This document shows positions 62,925 to 64,000 of a DNA stretch of 64,000 nucleotides, in pieces (the stretch's first letter is position 1; every line of letters begins with the position of its first letter). Position numbers and translations under genes: made by a program. Below the pieces are notes generated by a model. It saw nothing but the letters and a program-made list of their open reading frames with translations. It was not told the origin of the DNA and did no database searches. Source of the stretch: Toxorhynchites rutilus septentrionalis (Eukaryota > Arthropoda > Insecta > Diptera > Culicidae); NCBI RefSeq assembly GCF_029784135.1, contig NC_073745.1, positions 103,124,125 to 103,188,124 of the forward strand. Reading direction: 5' to 3'.

Positions 62925-64000
62925 GAATTAGAGTTAAATCACTCTAACACATTCACTCCAATACAGAAATTCGGGATACAATGGAATATCAGAAGTATCC
63001 GACAAAATATTTTAGAATTGAAAATGCTTATTTCGAGCTCCAATCCTACAGTCATAGCCCTTCAGGAAACTATGACACCAAACAACTTCGATAAAAATTT
63101 CATTCCAAAGTTCATCACATACTTCAAAGAGGGTCCCAACCCTCAAAAAAAGGAGTTGCAATCGCAATCAAAGATGGCACTCCACATGATCTTCTTCCCA
63201 TTACCACTGATCTTCAGGCAGTGGTAGTGCGCATTAAACACCCCTTTCCAATCACCGTCGTTAGCATCTACATCACTTATGGTTCCGATCCGAACACTCT
63301 ACGCGGACAACTGGACCATCTGTTCGCCCAACTTCCCGCCCCAATCATGCTTATGGGTGATTTCAACGCCCACTCATACGCCTGGGGAGGTGCATACCTC
63401 GATCGAAAAGGATCCATCATTGAGGATTTCATATCCGACCATTCTCTTCTCCTTCTTAACAACGGCCAACACACCAGAATCCATTATTCTGGTACTACTT
63501 CAGCCATCGATCTCACTATAGTATCAGACAAACTATCTTCAAAACTTTCTTGGAACATCCACGATGATACTTGCGGAAGCGATCATTTTCCAATCTTCAC
63601 TTCCTTCGGCCAAACTTCTCCAGAGTTTTCAACAAGGCCAAGATGGAAATTTGAATACGCTGACTGGGCTGGCTATCAGTTTGACATTGAAAACCGCCTC
63701 TCCGCTAAACGAGATTGGACAGCCAAGGAATTCTCCAAAGTTGTCCTAGAAGTTGCAATGGTGCACATCCCCAGAACCAGTGGCATCCCTGGCAGGAAAT
63801 GTGTCCCATGGTGGTCGCCTGAGCTGAAGGCAGCGATCAAAGGTCGACGTAAGGCCCTACGCAAATTAAGAAAGGCCCATCCGGACAGCCCACTGAGACC
63901 CACTCTGCTTGCAGAGTTCCAAAGGGCTCGCAAAGAAGCTAAGACTGCTATCAACACAGCCAAGCACAACAGTTGGGTTAAATTCGTCAGCGAAATTAAT
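62925..64000 (+). pseudogene. I-like ORF2, endonuclease part (truncated by window)
   Basis: The frame from 62925 reads IQWNIRSIRQNILELKMLIS and NPTVIALQETM (Asn and the catalytic Glu of APE endonucleases). At the A7 run 63145-63151 it shifts to GVAIAIKDGTPHDLLPITTD. It then stays open to the window end with APIMLMGDFNAHSYAWGG, TTSAIDLTIVS and CGSDHFPIFTSF, the remaining metal-binding and catalytic motifs. After it, WWSPELKAAIKGRRKALRKL is the linker to RT, which lies outside. The protein nicks target DNA and would reverse-transcribe the element. Confidence 0.8.

Larger units (their letters stand above)
61050..64000 (+). mobile_element. I-like non-LTR retrotransposon, right end beyond window
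   Basis: A GC-rich 5' UTR (about 61050-61529; no exact start visible), ORF1 with zinc knuckles, a 40-bp gap, then ORF2 beginning with an APE-type endonuclease. The order and peptide motifs match the I/jockey group. ORF1 needs one frameshift near its start and ORF2 one in an A7 run; otherwise reading is open to the window edge, so it is a fairly young copy. Confidence 0.8.

Noticed and set aside
1..64000. rRNA, tRNA and CRISPR search
   Set aside because: No cloverleaf with A and B boxes, rRNA segment, or regularly spaced repeat-spacer array was recognised. The tRNA-like strings at 10139, 12621 and 18807 are retroviral primer sites.

Overview
The window is eukaryotic DNA from an insect, almost certainly a culicine mosquito (Aedes-like). 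The case rests on intron-bearing host DNA, mosquito-type transposons (a DD37E Tc1/mariner element, BEL/Pao, errantivirus, I/LOA and jockey-type non-LTR elements) and many short repeats sharing a TTGACGTAG terminus. The organism name is an inference; the repeat composition is read from the sequence. I see one convincing intact host gene and a deep stack of nested mobile elements.

Layout. 1-7.2 kb: traces of histone genes on the minus strand (two histone-type 3' stem-loops, and an H4-derived pseudogene with CCAAT, octamer and TATA elements), a degenerate hAT element, a MITE and a Tc1 fragment. 7.3-10.5 kb: a minus-strand errantivirus remnant (5' LTR, tRNA-Ser type PBS, gag, protease, env tail; RT and integrase missing). 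10.5-19.3 kb: Ty3/gypsy leader and LTR pieces, split by an env-only errantivirus provirus at 14084-16953 with matching 403-bp LTRs, an AATC target duplication, and no gag or pol. 20.1-26.5 kb: a deleted jockey-type element, a mariner fragment, and a 1.9-kb direct tandem duplication carrying a broken non-LTR ORF1, next to a Ulp1-like protease remnant. 27.4-27.9 kb: a ~100-bp satellite. 31-41 kb: LOA/I-type RT and RNase H remnants, several Tc1/mariner fragments, a ~4-kb element with 26-bp inverted ends, and a 1296-bp DD37E element with perfect 49-bp TIRs sitting inside an RNase H sequence.

42.1-43.2 kb: the host gene, a four-exon astacin metalloprotease on the minus strand (278 aa) with signal peptide, FEGD prodomain switch, zinc site and Met-turn. 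44-48.2 kb: copia and Tc1 scraps and a 2-kb repeat bounded by perfect 16-bp TIRs. 49155-56156: an apparently intact, young BEL/Pao retrotransposon (525-bp LTRs, CTCGC target duplication, one 1995-codon ORF) whose Gag begins with a PHD finger. 57.4-61 kb: a mariner split by a repeat seen three times in the window. 61-64 kb: an I-like non-LTR element running off the right edge.

Most genes here work as selfish elements rather than as a pathway. The two most unusual items are the env-only provirus, which has the structure expected if a spliced env RNA had been reverse-transcribed, and the PHD-bearing BEL Gag, which suggests chromatin reading by the capsid protein. No rRNA, tRNA or CRISPR array was recognised.
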